Assembly (NCBI GenBank): GCA_050297535.1
Contig: JBNKSV010000006.1
Span: 1 to 64,000, forward strand
DNA length: 64,000 nucleotides
Reading direction: 5' to 3'
DNA from: JAAGZL01 sp050297535
GTDB lineage: Bacteria; Pseudomonadota; Gammaproteobacteria; Chromatiales; Chromatiaceae
The position numbers were made by a program, and so were the translations under genes. Below, in pieces: positions 16,973 to 26,088 of this stretch. A model generated the notes under the pieces. The model ran no database searches and had not been told where the DNA came from. It worked only from the letters and a program-made list of their open reading frames with translations. How positions within the stretch are numbered: position 1 is the first letter of the stretch; every line of letters begins with the position of its first letter.

Positions 16973-18430
16973 CTAAACCCTCTGAATGCCATATTTACGT
17001 AACTTCTCCACCAGGGTGGTGCGGCGCATCTTCAACGACTTAGCGGCATGAGCTACAACACCACCTGATTCATCCAGGGCCTGCTTAATAAGTGACAATT
17101 CCATATCATTTAAATGGGCCTTCAGGTCGATCCCGTCCCTGGGCAACCTTGGTCCGGAGCGTATCGTTCCAGGTTCGTCCCCTTGCATACTGACTATCGG
17201 AAGCGGGTAGTCTGAGCCGCTGGAAGACACATCTATCCCTTGACGGAATTTTTCCGGAAGTTCTTTTACATCTACCACACCATAGGGATAAAGTATGGCC
17301 AAACGTTCTATTAAATTTGCCAGTTCCCGCACATTTCCCGGCCACTTGTAGTGTGACAAGGCAGCGACTGCGGCTGGAGTGAGCCGCACCGACCCACGCT
17401 TTTCAGTCTCGATGCGGGAGATGAGATCATTCACCAGTACGGCAATGTCTTCCACCCGCTCCCGCAGTGGGGCCACTTCTATGGGGAATACATTCAGACG
17501 ATAGTAAAGATCCTCACGGAACTTGCCCTCTTTTATCAACTGCTCCAGATCGCGATGGGTTGCGGCAATGATGCGTACGCTACACTCTATGGTCTTGTTG
17601 CTGCCAACCCTCTCAAACGAACGTTCCTGCAGCACCCGTAGAATCTTGACCTGCATGGAAAGGCTCATGTCTCCGATCTCATCCAGAAACAATGTGCCGC
17701 CTTCGGCCATCTCGAAGCGGCCCTGACGAGAATTTATCGCTCCGGTAAATGCCCCCTTCTCATGCCCGAACAGTTCACTCTCCAACAGGTCGGCAGGTAT
17801 CGCGCCGCAATTCACCGGTACAAATGGCTTGCCACGTCTGTTGGAATGAAAATGCAGCTTACGCGCCACCACCTCTTTACCGGTACCTGATTCTCCTAAT
17901 ATCAGCACCGTTGCATCGGAATCAGCCACCTGCTCAATCATGCGGTTTATCTGTCTGGTGGCCCGGCTGCTACCGGAGAAGCTACGAAACAGTTCCAGCC
18001 GCCTTGATGCAGATTCACCGGCAATCTTGTTCTCCATGTACAGTTGGGCACGGGACAGCCAATTCATCAATTCCGTGTAGCTGGTCGGCAGGGTAATCTC
18101 ACCCAGAACACCGCCATGTGATGGCTTTTTCTTCCAAGGATTTTTTTTGTCGTGCACCAAAAACAGGGCCGGAGCATGCTCCACGTCATCGAGCTTGTTA
18201 AGCAATTCCTCACAACCATCTTCACAAACACCAGGCGTGAGCATAATAGCTGTGTAATCGTCCTTTGCCTTTAGGTAGTTATCTATAGAGGCGATATCCT
18301 CATCCACTTGAAGAGAATAATCTACAAACTCCAATATACTTCTCAGATAATTAATCCTGTCACTATCAATGTCAAACAACAGCACTCTTCCACAGATATG
18401 ATCATGGTCGGGCTTTGTGAGATGATCCAT
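16973..18430 (-). CDS. flrA: Master flagellar regulator FlrA/FleQ
   Basis: Sigma54-dependent activator at the top of the polar flagellar cascade, 485 residues. The N-terminal FleQ domain (about 10-130) is receiver-like but has no acceptor aspartate in the expected place (MLTPGVCEDGCEE). The AAA+ domain has Walker A GESGTGKE and an intact GAFTGA loop. A Fis-type helix-turn-helix closes the protein (GGVVAHAAKSLKMRRTTLVE). FleQ of Pseudomonas binds cyclic-di-GMP; whether this one does is inference. ACAGGAGAG precedes the ATG. It is preceded by a PilZ gene and followed by flrBC. Confidence 0.93.
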   Translation of the reverse strand: MDHLTKPDHDHICGRVLLFDIDSDRINYLRSILEFVDYSLQVDEDIASIDNYLKAKDDYTAIMLTPGVCEDGCEELLNKLDDVEHAPALFLVHDKKNPWKKKPSHGGVLGEITLPTSYTELMNWLSRAQLYMENKIAGESASRRLELFRSFSGSSRATRQINRMIEQVADSDATVLILGESGTGKEVVARKLHFHSNRRGKPFVPVNCGAIPADLLESELFGHEKGAFTGAINSRQGRFEMAEGGTLFLDEIGDMSLSMQVKILRVLQERSFERVGSNKTIECSVRIIAATHRDLEQLIKEGKFREDLYYRLNVFPIEVAPLRERVEDIAVLVNDLISRIETEKRGSVRLTPAAVAALSHYKWPGNVRELANLIERLAILYPYGVVDVKELPEKFRQGIDVSSSGSDYPLPIVSMQGDEPGTIRSGPRLPRDGIDLKAHLNDMELSLIKQALDESGGVVAHAAKSLKMRRTTLVEKLRKYGIQRV

Positions 18431-18483
18431 GCAATCGGCTCTCCTGTGGTTTCTTTGTTAAAATCAATAGGTAACGGATTTAA

Positions 18484-18512
18484 ATTAAAGCACCATATTA
18501 GATATATGTCAA
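18484..18512 (-). promoter_or_regulatory. Sigma70 promoter of flrA
   Basis: On the minus strand TTGACA (18512-18507) and TTTAAT (18489-18484) are separated by exactly 17 bases, an excellent housekeeping promoter about 55 bases before the flrA start. This agrees with flrA being the sigma70-driven top of the hierarchy while flrBC and fliE have sigma54 promoters. Confidence 0.75.
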
Positions 18513-18580
18513 AATTACGTCATACCGCAAACAATGGCAGAACACCATTGGCTATATCGGGATCTCTATTATGCGATTTT

Positions 18581-19135
18581 TTATCCAGATCTGGACTGCG
18601 CAACCATGCGTCTGTGATACCGAAATATCATCTTCTCCAGCTGATCCTGCACCACCTCCCCCATCTCTTCGAACCTTGCGCATACGGTGAGCGTCTCTCC
18701 ATCCATGGAAACAGAAACCACTCTCGCAGCCAACTCCATGGCCTCAGGAATCCTGCTATCTATATAGAGATTTACCCAGATATTGTCTCCTACCGCAGGC
18801 GCCTGGCCCTTGCCTTTCCACTCTATTCCAGCGGACGCAAGCCTGACCTGGACGGCTTCAGGGATGTCGCTTCCTTGTCTATCCAGCCTCGATACCATAT
18901 CCAGCAGTAGGTTTAGCTTTGCCTCCACCCTTGCCAAGACAGATTCCGCCTCGTACTCATCATCCATCTTTTCCTTTATTTGCTCACCCAGCAGATTAAC
19001 GCAGCGCACAACGTGCTCGTTGTGCTCTGCGACCCGCATATAGTTGACCCCGCATTCTCTAGAACCCCAGGAAAGTGGCAGCATATCTTCATACACAAGG
19101 GTGTCGGCAAGCGGATTAATGTCTGAATTTGTCAT
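18581..19135 (-). CDS. PilZ-like domain protein upstream of flrA
   Basis: A 184-residue soluble protein. The C-terminal half (PAVGDNIWVNLYIDSRIPEA through VCARFEEMGEVVQDQLEKMI, ending FRYHRRMVAQ) resembles a divergent PilZ group seen in beta- and gammaproteobacteria with a terminal HRR-x-x-A motif. The canonical RxxxR and D/NxSxxG binding motifs are not obvious, so cyclic-di-GMP binding is doubtful. ATG 19135 is chosen for the GGGGA five or so bases upstream, over a longer form from 19195. Position before flrA suggests a role in motility control. Confidence 0.6.
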   Translation of the reverse strand: MTNSDINPLADTLVYEDMLPLSWGSRECGVNYMRVAEHNEHVVRCVNLLGEQIKEKMDDEYEAESVLARVEAKLNLLLDMVSRLDRQGSDIPEAVQVRLASAGIEWKGKGQAPAVGDNIWVNLYIDSRIPEAMELAARVVSVSMDGETLTVCARFEEMGEVVQDQLEKMIFRYHRRMVAQSRSG

Positions 19136-19216
19136 CTGTTCCCCAGTAGTTACTTGACAGATCGATAGCAGCACCTTAGAAAAGAAGCTACACAAATCAT
19201 TATAGGTGTTCTGATC

Positions 19217-20494
19217 TTGAACGATATCCCCTTAAGCATGTTATTTGGCATGCTTATCCTCCTGATACTGCTGTCGGCCTTTTTTTCCGGCTCAGAAACG
19301 GCGCTGATGACCATTAATCGCTATCGCCTACGCCACCTGAAAAACAGCGGCCATACTGGAGCGATCCGCGCCCACAATTTACTGAAGCGCCCTGACCGTT
19401 TGATAGGCCTAATCCTGCTGGGGAATAACTTTGTAAATATCCTGGCATCTTCCCTGGCCACGGTTATCGCGATTAGGCTGGAAATCGAGGACCCGATAGC
19501 ATTCGCCGCAGGTATACTGACCTTCGTGATCCTGATCTTCGCTGAAGTGACCCCCAAGACCCTGGCTGCGGTTCACCCGGAGCGACTGGCATTCCCAGCC
19601 GCATTCATGTACGGCCCTCTGTTAAAATTCCTTTATCCTCTTATCTGGGTAGTGAACACTATTGCCAATGGTCTGTTACGATGGTTCGGCGTATCGCCTG
19701 AGGGCGATAGCAATCAGAATCTGAGCCAGGATGAACTACGCACGGTTGTGGCGGAAGCTGGGGCCATGGTGCCCAAACGGCATCGCAAGATGTTACTCAG
19801 TATCCTGGACCTGCAGAATGTCACAGTCGAAGACATAATGATCCCGCGCAACGAGATGGATGGAATAGACCTGGAAGACAGTATCGAAGAGATCATCACT
19901 CAACTACAAAACGGCTTCTACACCAGGATGGTGATATTCGACCATGGCATAGACAATCTGGTTGGGGTCATCCACATCCGCAACGCCATGATTGCCCTGA
20001 CCAAGGGAGAATTGACCAAGGAAAAGATAAGGGATATCGCAGAAGAACCATATTTCATACCGGAGGGAACACCACTTAACCAGCAACTGCTAAACTTCCA
20101 ACGAGAGAAAAAGGGTTTCGGCCTGGTGGTGGATGAATATGGGGACCTGCTGGGTCTGGTAACCCTGGCCGATGTACTGGAAGAGATCGTGGGAGAATTC
20201 ACCACAGATCCATCAGATAGCGTCCCCGACGTACAACCTCAGGATGACGGCAGCTTCTTGGTAGCCGGTAACGCTGAGGTGCGTGAATTGGTAAAGGTAT
20301 TTCATTGGGAACTACCTGGCGACGGCCCCAGAACCATCAACGGCCTGATCATCGAATATATGGAGACCATACCCCAACCCGGTACATCCCTGCTATTGGA
20401 GGGTTACCCTATTGAGATCATGCAGACCTATGACAATGCGGTAAAGATGATCAAGATATGGCCTGATCAGCGCAAACCGCCGGATGTACAATAG
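19217..20494 (+). CDS. CorB/CorC (HlyC/CorC, CNNM) family membrane protein
   Basis: A 425-residue membrane protein related to CNNM magnesium transporters and E. coli YfjD (CorB). The N-terminal DUF21 domain (about 1-180) has several helices and the signature SAFFSGSETALMTINRYRLR. A CBS pair follows (about 200-320, EDIMIPRNEMDGIDLEDSIE and VVDEYGDLLGLVTLADVLEE), then a transporter-associated domain (about 335-415). The TTG start is supported by AGGTG 8 bases upstream; the next ATG at 19238 has no such site. Magnesium or cobalt efflux is the family role; the ion is not proven here. Confidence 0.88.
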   Translation: MNDIPLSMLFGMLILLILLSAFFSGSETALMTINRYRLRHLKNSGHTGAIRAHNLLKRPDRLIGLILLGNNFVNILASSLATVIAIRLEIEDPIAFAAGILTFVILIFAEVTPKTLAAVHPERLAFPAAFMYGPLLKFLYPLIWVVNTIANGLLRWFGVSPEGDSNQNLSQDELRTVVAEAGAMVPKRHRKMLLSILDLQNVTVEDIMIPRNEMDGIDLEDSIEEIITQLQNGFYTRMVIFDHGIDNLVGVIHIRNAMIALTKGELTKEKIRDIAEEPYFIPEGTPLNQQLLNFQREKKGFGLVVDEYGDLLGLVTLADVLEEIVGEFTTDPSDSVPDVQPQDDGSFLVAGNAEVRELVKVFHWELPGDGPRTINGLIIEYMETIPQPGTSLLLEGYPIEIMQTYDNAVKMIKIWPDQRKPPDVQ

Positions 20495-20589
20495 CCCTAT
20501 GACCTCATCAAGAAAACGCTGTGGCTGCCGATATATATGTTTTTAGACCGAAGAGAGCCTATCTATACGCCTTAGGAGGATGCAACACC

Positions 20590-20961
20590 ATGGCCAGCGA
20601 AAACAATGACGATAGACGTAAATTCCAGCGTGTGCTGTTCGATGCAGACACCAAGATCGAACAAAACTCGGTTAGTATCCCGGCAAGGCTTATAGATATC
20701 TCACTGAATGGCGCCCTGTTACAGAGGCCAAAGCACTGGTCTGCCAACCCTGGTGACAAGGTATCTATCTCGATAAGCCTGGATCAGGGAGAGCAGTTCT
20801 TCATCCACATGCAGGCCAAGGTCGCACACATCGAAGATGACACGATAGGTATGCACTGCGAAGACATAGATATGGACAGCATCACCTTTCTGCGCCGACT
20901 GATGGAGCTGAACCTGGGTGATCCGGAACTGATGGAACGGGAGCTTAGCGCCCTGGGTTAA
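20590..20961 (+). CDS. PilZ domain protein
   Basis: A 123-residue stand-alone PilZ domain, the cyclic-di-GMP receptor fold. Both ligand motifs are clear: the arginine motif in DDRRKFQRVLF near the N-terminus and DISLNGALL about 30 residues later. I chose ATG 20590, downstream of a strong AGGAGG (20574-20579), rather than GTG 20521, because the PilZ domain begins directly after it. The end converges on the next gene with a 5-base gap. It follows the CorB-type gene by 95 bases. Confidence 0.85.
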   Translation: MASENNDDRRKFQRVLFDADTKIEQNSVSIPARLIDISLNGALLQRPKHWSANPGDKVSISISLDQGEQFFIHMQAKVAHIEDDTIGMHCEDIDMDSITFLRRLMELNLGDPELMERELSALG

Positions 20962-20966
20962 ACTGG

Positions 20967-21359
20967 TCAGATCGCTTCCGACACCCCCTGCCATAGCATC
21001 CTATACCCCATCTCGTATGTGTCTGTGCAGTACTCAGCCAAGGCATTAAATCTCTCTTTAAACGCAGCATCGGCGTGAGATCTTTCATGCTGATCGAATG
21101 ATCTCCAATAGGTCATTATGACCAGATGATCTTCTGTCTTTTTGTTCGGATCAAACGAACCCTGTTCAGACACAAACCCCGAATACTCAAAGACCTGCCC
21201 ACCGATGAAACCACCCTCTTCATCCCCGTAGGTGTTTTTTACCACATTACACATCTCACCCAGGGCCAATTCCACATCTTCTGTAGTTACTCCCTGTTTT
21301 AGCTTGATGACGTTGAACAACATCACTGCACCAAAAGGAATGGTGATTGGCTCGAACAT
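20967..21359 (-). CDS. ABM-type dimeric alpha-beta barrel protein
   Basis: A 130-residue small cytoplasmic protein whose pattern fits the antibiotic-biosynthesis-monooxygenase/stress-responsive ferredoxin-like fold: the strand AVMLFNVIKLKQG, then HLVIMTYWRSFDQHERSHAD followed by a helix containing FKERFNALAEY. These often act as cofactor-free oxygenases or haem-degrading enzymes, but many have no known function, and no catalytic signature is visible. It lies 53 bases downstream of radA on the same strand and may be the last gene of that operon. Confidence 0.6.
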   Translation of the reverse strand: MFEPITIPFGAVMLFNVIKLKQGVTTEDVELALGEMCNVVKNTYGDEEGGFIGGQVFEYSGFVSEQGSFDPNKKTEDHLVIMTYWRSFDQHERSHADAAFKERFNALAEYCTDTYEMGYRMLWQGVSEAI

Positions 21360-21412
21360 ATCTGATCTCCATCTATTTTACCTACATTGAATAGTAGACC
21401 AGTATTGAGAGA

Positions 21413-22780
21413 TCAGATCGCATCCAGCGCATCAGAAAGACGATCAACCGCAATTATCTCCACGCCATCTACCTGCTTCTTGGGGGCATTGGCCCTGGGG
21501 AGTATCACCCGCTTGAATCCGTGCTTCGCCGCCTCCTGCAAACGTTCCTGGCCGCTGGGTACCGGACGGATCTCGCCCGCCAGCCCCACCTCACCGAAGA
21601 TCGCCAGCTCCCTCGGCAGGGGCCTATCCCGAAAGCTGGACAGCACCGCCAGCAGAACCGGCAGGTCTGCGGCGGTCTCGGTGATGCGCACCCCGCCCAC
21701 CACGTTGATGTAGACATCCTGATCGAACATCGCGATGCCGCCATGTCTATGCAACACCGCCAGCAGCATATTCAGGCGATTCTGATCCATCCCCAGAGTG
21801 ACACGCCTGGGATTGGCCAGGTGACTCTCATCCACCAGGGACTGCACCTCAACCAACAGCGGCCGGGTACCTTCACGGGTCACCAGAATGGCGCTGCCTG
21901 GCACCTCTTCCTGATGCCTGGACAAGAATATGGCGGAGGGGTTACTCACCTCGCGCAGCCCCTTGTCGGTCATGGCGAAGACGCCTAGTTCATTCACGGC
22001 ACCGAAGCGGTTCTTGATGGTGCGGATGAGACGAAACTGGCTACCCTGTTCCCCTTCAAAATAGAGTACGGTATCCACCATGTGCTCCAACACCCGGGGA
22101 CCGGCCAGGGTGCCTTCCTTGGTGACGTGCCCCACCAGAAAGATGGATGTGCCCATCTGCTTGGCAAAGCGTACCAGTTGCGCCGTAGCCTCCCGCACCT
22201 GGGCCACCGAACCTGGGGCCGACTGCAGCATCTCGGTATAGACGGTCTGGATGGAATCGATCACCATCACGCCGGGACGCTCAATAGCCGCCTGCCGCAG
22301 GATGGTCTCGACACAGGTTTCGGAGAATAGCTTAAGACCATCGCAAGGCAGACCCAAACGGTGGGCGCGCATGCTGATCTGCTCCGGAGATTCTTCACCG
22401 CTAATGTACAGGGTGGAAATCTCAGCGGGAAACATGGTCATGGCCTGGATCAACAGGGTCGATTTGCCTATGCCGGGATCGCCACCTATCAGTACCACCG
22501 AACCGGAGACCAGACCGCCACCCAACACCCGGTCCAGCTCCTTGATGCCAGTGGATATACCCTTATTCTCGGATGGCTCCACCTCGGACAGGGCGAACAC
22601 CTGGGGGGCAGGTACGACTCCGGCATAACCAGAGAAGCGGCTATTTTTGCCGTCCTTGCTTGCGGTGGCCGTCTCGCTCAGGCTGTTCCAAGCGCCACAA
22701 TCCGGGCACTGTCCAGACCATTTAGGAAAGACCCCGCCACATTCACTACAACTGTACGCTGTCTTGCCCTTCAAACTCAC
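21413..22780 (-). CDS. radA: DNA repair protein RadA
   Basis: Branch-migration helicase of recombinational repair, 455 residues. The N-terminal zinc finger has paired cysteines (CSECGG and CPDCGA). The RecA-like core has Walker A GGDPGIGKST and the RadA-specific motif TIKNRFGAVNELGVF. A Lon-protease-like C-terminal domain follows (about 275-455), with EVGLAGEIRPV. The start overlaps alr by 4 bases (ATGA). Confidence 0.96.
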   Translation of the reverse strand: MSLKGKTAYSCSECGGVFPKWSGQCPDCGAWNSLSETATASKDGKNSRFSGYAGVVPAPQVFALSEVEPSENKGISTGIKELDRVLGGGLVSGSVVLIGGDPGIGKSTLLIQAMTMFPAEISTLYISGEESPEQISMRAHRLGLPCDGLKLFSETCVETILRQAAIERPGVMVIDSIQTVYTEMLQSAPGSVAQVREATAQLVRFAKQMGTSIFLVGHVTKEGTLAGPRVLEHMVDTVLYFEGEQGSQFRLIRTIKNRFGAVNELGVFAMTDKGLREVSNPSAIFLSRHQEEVPGSAILVTREGTRPLLVEVQSLVDESHLANPRRVTLGMDQNRLNMLLAVLHRHGGIAMFDQDVYINVVGGVRITETAADLPVLLAVLSSFRDRPLPRELAIFGEVGLAGEIRPVPSGQERLQEAAKHGFKRVILPRANAPKKQVDGVEIIAVDRLSDALDAI

Positions 22781-23862
22781 CTACCCCGGCCATACACAAA
22801 CTCGACCCTGCCAGTGAGCTGGCTAAATAGCTCATAGGATATGGTGCCTGCATGTTCCGCAATGGTCTCAGCAGGTAGCCCCTCACCCCAGAGGGTGACC
22901 TGGTCTCCCACCTTCGCATCTGGCTGGGCGCGCAGATCAATGGTTATGGTGTCCATGGATACCCGCCCGACCAGCGGTACTATCTTGCCATTCAACAACA
23001 CCGGCGTACCTGATGGGACATGTCTGGGATAGCCGTCACCATAGCCTATGGCCACCGCCCCGATCGGCATATCCTCTGGACACAAATAGGTCTTGCCGTA
23101 ACCGATGCCATCACCCTTGCGGAAATTGCGTATTGCAAACAGGCTGCTTTGCAACGTCATCACCGGGCGCAGACCATCATCCACCCCGGTCCTACCGATA
23201 AAAGGGGAAGAACCGTAGAGCATAATACCGGGACGCACCCAGTCAGAATGGGAGTCAGGCCAGTTCAAGATAGCGCCGGAGTTGGCCATGCTACCGCTGG
23301 CACCGGTCTGTTCGATCAGTGGTTGCAACAATCTAATCTGATGATCGGTCTCCGGATTGTGCGTATCATCCGCGTTAGAGAAATGGGTCAAAATCCCGAC
23401 TCCATCCGCCACCGATGCGCATGCACACAGGGCATAGTATGCGCCCATGGCCTCAGCAACCGGGAAGCCCAGACGATGCATACCAGTATCCACCTTGAGC
23501 CAGCAGCTTACCTGGCATGACAGAGACTGCTGTTGCAGCATGCGAAGCTGCCCAGGTTCGTGTATTACCAGTTGTAGATCATTGGACGCCGCTTGCACCA
23601 ACTCATCCGCATCCAAACAACCCGCTAGGACTACAATCTTCTTGCTTATACCGACCTTGCGTAGCGCCAGTCCCTCGCCCACCCTGGCAACCGCGAAGGC
23701 ATCCGCATCCTTTAGGGCCTCAGCTACCTGGAACATGCCGTGGCCGTAGGCATCTGCCTTCAGCATCGCCATCACCCGGCTGTTGGGCGCCGCTTGACGC
23801 ACTCGCCGCAGGTTGTGTTCTAGAGCGCCAAGATCAATGAAGGCCTGAGGACCGCGTCCCAT
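22777..23862 (-). CDS. alr: Alanine racemase
   Basis: PLP enzyme that interconverts L- and D-alanine for peptidoglycan, 361 residues. The PLP-binding lysine lies in MLKADAYGHG near residue 35. Later landmarks are the glycine-rich GIGYGKTYLC, the region AIGYGDGYPRHVPSG and the C-terminal RVSMDTITIDL. The start overlaps the dnaB stop by one base and the end overlaps radA, so dnaB-alr-radA is one operon. dnaB-alr linkage is common in gammaproteobacteria. Confidence 0.95.
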   Translation of the reverse strand: MGRGPQAFIDLGALEHNLRRVRQAAPNSRVMAMLKADAYGHGMFQVAEALKDADAFAVARVGEGLALRKVGISKKIVVLAGCLDADELVQAASNDLQLVIHEPGQLRMLQQQSLSCQVSCWLKVDTGMHRLGFPVAEAMGAYYALCACASVADGVGILTHFSNADDTHNPETDHQIRLLQPLIEQTGASGSMANSGAILNWPDSHSDWVRPGIMLYGSSPFIGRTGVDDGLRPVMTLQSSLFAIRNFRKGDGIGYGKTYLCPEDMPIGAVAIGYGDGYPRHVPSGTPVLLNGKIVPLVGRVSMDTITIDLRAQPDAKVGDQVTLWGEGLPAETIAEHAGTISYELFSQLTGRVEFVYGRGR

Positions 23863-25265
23863 CAGTAATCCTCAGCGCCGTAGACATCGTTGGCGTAATT
23901 CTCGAATTTGGTATATTGCCCCAGGAAGGTAAGCCGCACCTTACCGATGGGGCCGTTTCTCTGTTTGCCGATGATGATCTCTGCGCTGCCCTTGTCCGGA
24001 CTATCTTCGTTGTAGACCTCGTCGCGGTAGATAAATACCACCAGATCGGCGTCCTGCTCGATACTGCCGGACTCCCTCAGATCGGACATCACCGGACGTT
24101 TGTTGGGGCGCTGCTCCAGATTACGGTTTAGCTGGGACAGGGCGATCACCGGAACATTCAACTCCTTGGCCAGGGCCTTGAGGGAGCGTGAGATAAAGGA
24201 TATCTCCGTGGCTCGGTTTTCACCCGCAGACGGGGCCTGCATCAATTGCAAATAGTCGATGACGATCAAGCCGAGATCGCCATGCTCCCGTTTCAGTCGC
24301 CGCGCCTTGGCCCTGATCTCGGTTGGCGTCAGCGCGGCGGTATCGTCGATAAACAGGGGCGCATCCGCCAGGATGCTGACCGCAGATGTAAGCCGCGGCC
24401 ATTCATCGTCCTCCAATTTGCCGGTACGCACCCGGTGCTGATCTATTCGTCCCAGGGAGGACATCATGCGCATAGCCAGAGAATCACCTGGCATCTCCAT
24501 ACTGAACACCGCCACCGGCACCTTGTTGTTAATCGCCACATTCTCCGCAATATTCATAGCGAAGGTGGTCTTGCCCATGGAGGGACGTCCAGCGACTATG
24601 ATCAGATCGGCAGGCTGTAGACCGGAGGTCATCTCATCGAAATCGGTAAAACCAGAACCAAGGCCGGTAATTGGTTCATCCTGCTGAAACAGGGTCTCAA
24701 TCCGGTCCACCGCCTTGGTCAGCAGATTCTTGATGGATGCAAAACCGCCTCCGCCACGGGACATCTGCTCGGATATCTCAAATACCTTCTGCTCCGCGAC
24801 ATCCAATAGAGCAGCGCTATCCTTACCATCAGGCCGGAATCCGCTGTCTGCGATCTCGGTGCCGACCTTTATCAACTGACGCATGACCGAGTATTCACGT
24901 ACTATATCGGCGTAGGCGCGGATGTTGGCCGCGCTGGGGGTGTCCTTGGCCAGGGTGCCCAGATAGGCCAGCCCACCCACATCATTCAGGGCCGCCACCC
25001 TCTCCAACTCTTCAGACAGGGTGATCACATCAAATGGCTTGTTCTGATCCGCCAGCCTGGCAATGGCTCGGAATATGAGTTGATGTTCCCGCCGGTAGAA
25101 GTCGATATCCACCACCCGGTCGGCAATCTGGTCCCAGGAACTATTCTCCAGCATGAGCCCGCCCAGAACCGACTGCTCACCCTGGATCGAATGGGGTGGT
25201 ATACGCAGATTATCGGTGGCGTAATCACCTTGCATCATTGGTGGAGGAAAGGCATGCTCTTGCAT
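23862..25265 (-). CDS. dnaB: Replicative DNA helicase DnaB
   Basis: Hexameric 5'-3' helicase of the replication fork, 467 residues. The N-terminal domain (about 20-125) starts RIPPHSIQGEQSVLGGLMLE, a linker follows, and the RecA-like C-terminal domain has Walker A AGRPSMGKTTFAMNIAEN and Walker B IVIDYLQLM, with SLKALAKELNVPVIALSQLN. No intein is present. It heads the dnaB-alr-radA operon. Confidence 0.96.
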   Translation of the reverse strand: MQEHAFPPPMMQGDYATDNLRIPPHSIQGEQSVLGGLMLENSSWDQIADRVVDIDFYRREHQLIFRAIARLADQNKPFDVITLSEELERVAALNDVGGLAYLGTLAKDTPSAANIRAYADIVREYSVMRQLIKVGTEIADSGFRPDGKDSAALLDVAEQKVFEISEQMSRGGGGFASIKNLLTKAVDRIETLFQQDEPITGLGSGFTDFDEMTSGLQPADLIIVAGRPSMGKTTFAMNIAENVAINNKVPVAVFSMEMPGDSLAMRMMSSLGRIDQHRVRTGKLEDDEWPRLTSAVSILADAPLFIDDTAALTPTEIRAKARRLKREHGDLGLIVIDYLQLMQAPSAGENRATEISFISRSLKALAKELNVPVIALSQLNRNLEQRPNKRPVMSDLRESGSIEQDADLVVFIYRDEVYNEDSPDKGSAEIIIGKQRNGPIGKVRLTFLGQYTKFENYANDVYGAEDY

Positions 25266-25512
25266 CTCTAATTCTTTTAATCCGTTGTTTTGCTGGATGA
25301 AATAGACTGGATTATATTATGCAGCGGCGACAATGTTCTTGCCTTATGTTATCTGCGACTGTCATTACAAACGCTTGTCCGGTCAGACGATGTATCATAA
25401 ACCTCCAGGCTAAGATTTGACCAGACCCAGATCGCAAAAACTGTACATCATGGATGACCACTGTCTCACTAAGTTAGATGTTGCAAATAAATATCCCAAT
25501 TATTTCAACAAC
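25266..25512. other. Intergenic region upstream of dnaB
   Basis: Together with the terminator and short rplI trailer this is the roughly 330-base gap between rplI and dnaB. A TATAAT hexamer is seen on the minus strand near 25312-25317, about 50 bases before dnaB, but no convincing -35 box accompanies it. Nothing else is called. Confidence 0.4.
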
Positions 25513-25550
25513 AAAAAAGCCGGACCGGGGTGAAATCACCCCGGTCCGGC
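25513..25550 (-). terminator. Strong intrinsic terminator of the ribosomal-protein operon
   Basis: A perfect 14-bp GC-rich stem (25519-25532 with 25537-25550, loop AAAT) is followed on the minus strand by six T (25518-25513) and TGTTGTTG. It lies 50 bases after the rplI stop, ends the rpsF-rpsR-DUF2232-rplI transcript and separates it from dnaB. Confidence 0.93.
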
Positions 25551-25599
25551 CTTATATGCCATGACAAACCCCTATGAGATCGAAGGGTTCGGGGGTTGG

Positions 25600-26058
25600 C
25601 TACTCCCCTGCCACCTCAGGAACGATGGCAATTTTTAGTACGGCGTCAACATCGGTATGCAGGTGGATCACCACCTCGAATTCACCAACGGTGTGGAATG
25701 GACCTTCTGGAAGACGCACTTCCTTCTTCTCAATCTCCACTCCGGCCTCGGTAGCGGCATGGGCAATATCTGCGGTACCCACGGAACCGAACAACTTGCC
25801 TTCATCACCGGCCTTGCTGCTGATGCTGACACTGAGCTTTTCGATCTGGACCTTACGCGCTTCCGCTGCAGCCAGCGCCTCTGCGGCCTCTTTCTCCAGC
25901 TCGGCGCGGCGGGCCTCAAAGGCCTCCAGATTTTCCTTGGTTGCAAACACGGCTCGGCCGGTCGGCACCAAGTAGTTTCTACCATACCCTGCCTTAACGG
26001 TGACCTTATCACCAAGGGCTCCCAGGTTCTCAATCTTCTTTAATAGAATAACTTCCAT
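25600..26058 (-). CDS. rplI: 50S ribosomal protein L9
   Basis: A 152-residue L9 with the invariant start MEVILLKKIENLGALGD and VKAGYGRNYLVPTGRAV, a central long charged helix (about 45-75), and a C-terminal rRNA-binding domain. Length is standard. It is the last gene of the rpsF-rpsR-DUF2232-rplI operon and is followed by a strong terminator. Confidence 0.97.
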   Translation of the reverse strand: MEVILLKKIENLGALGDKVTVKAGYGRNYLVPTGRAVFATKENLEAFEARRAELEKEAAEALAAAEARKVQIEKLSVSISSKAGDEGKLFGSVGTADIAHAATEAGVEIEKKEVRLPEGPFHTVGEFEVVIHLHTDVDAVLKIAIVPEVAGE

Positions 26059-26088
26059 CGTAGCTACCTCTGAAAGGTGTATTGTAAA

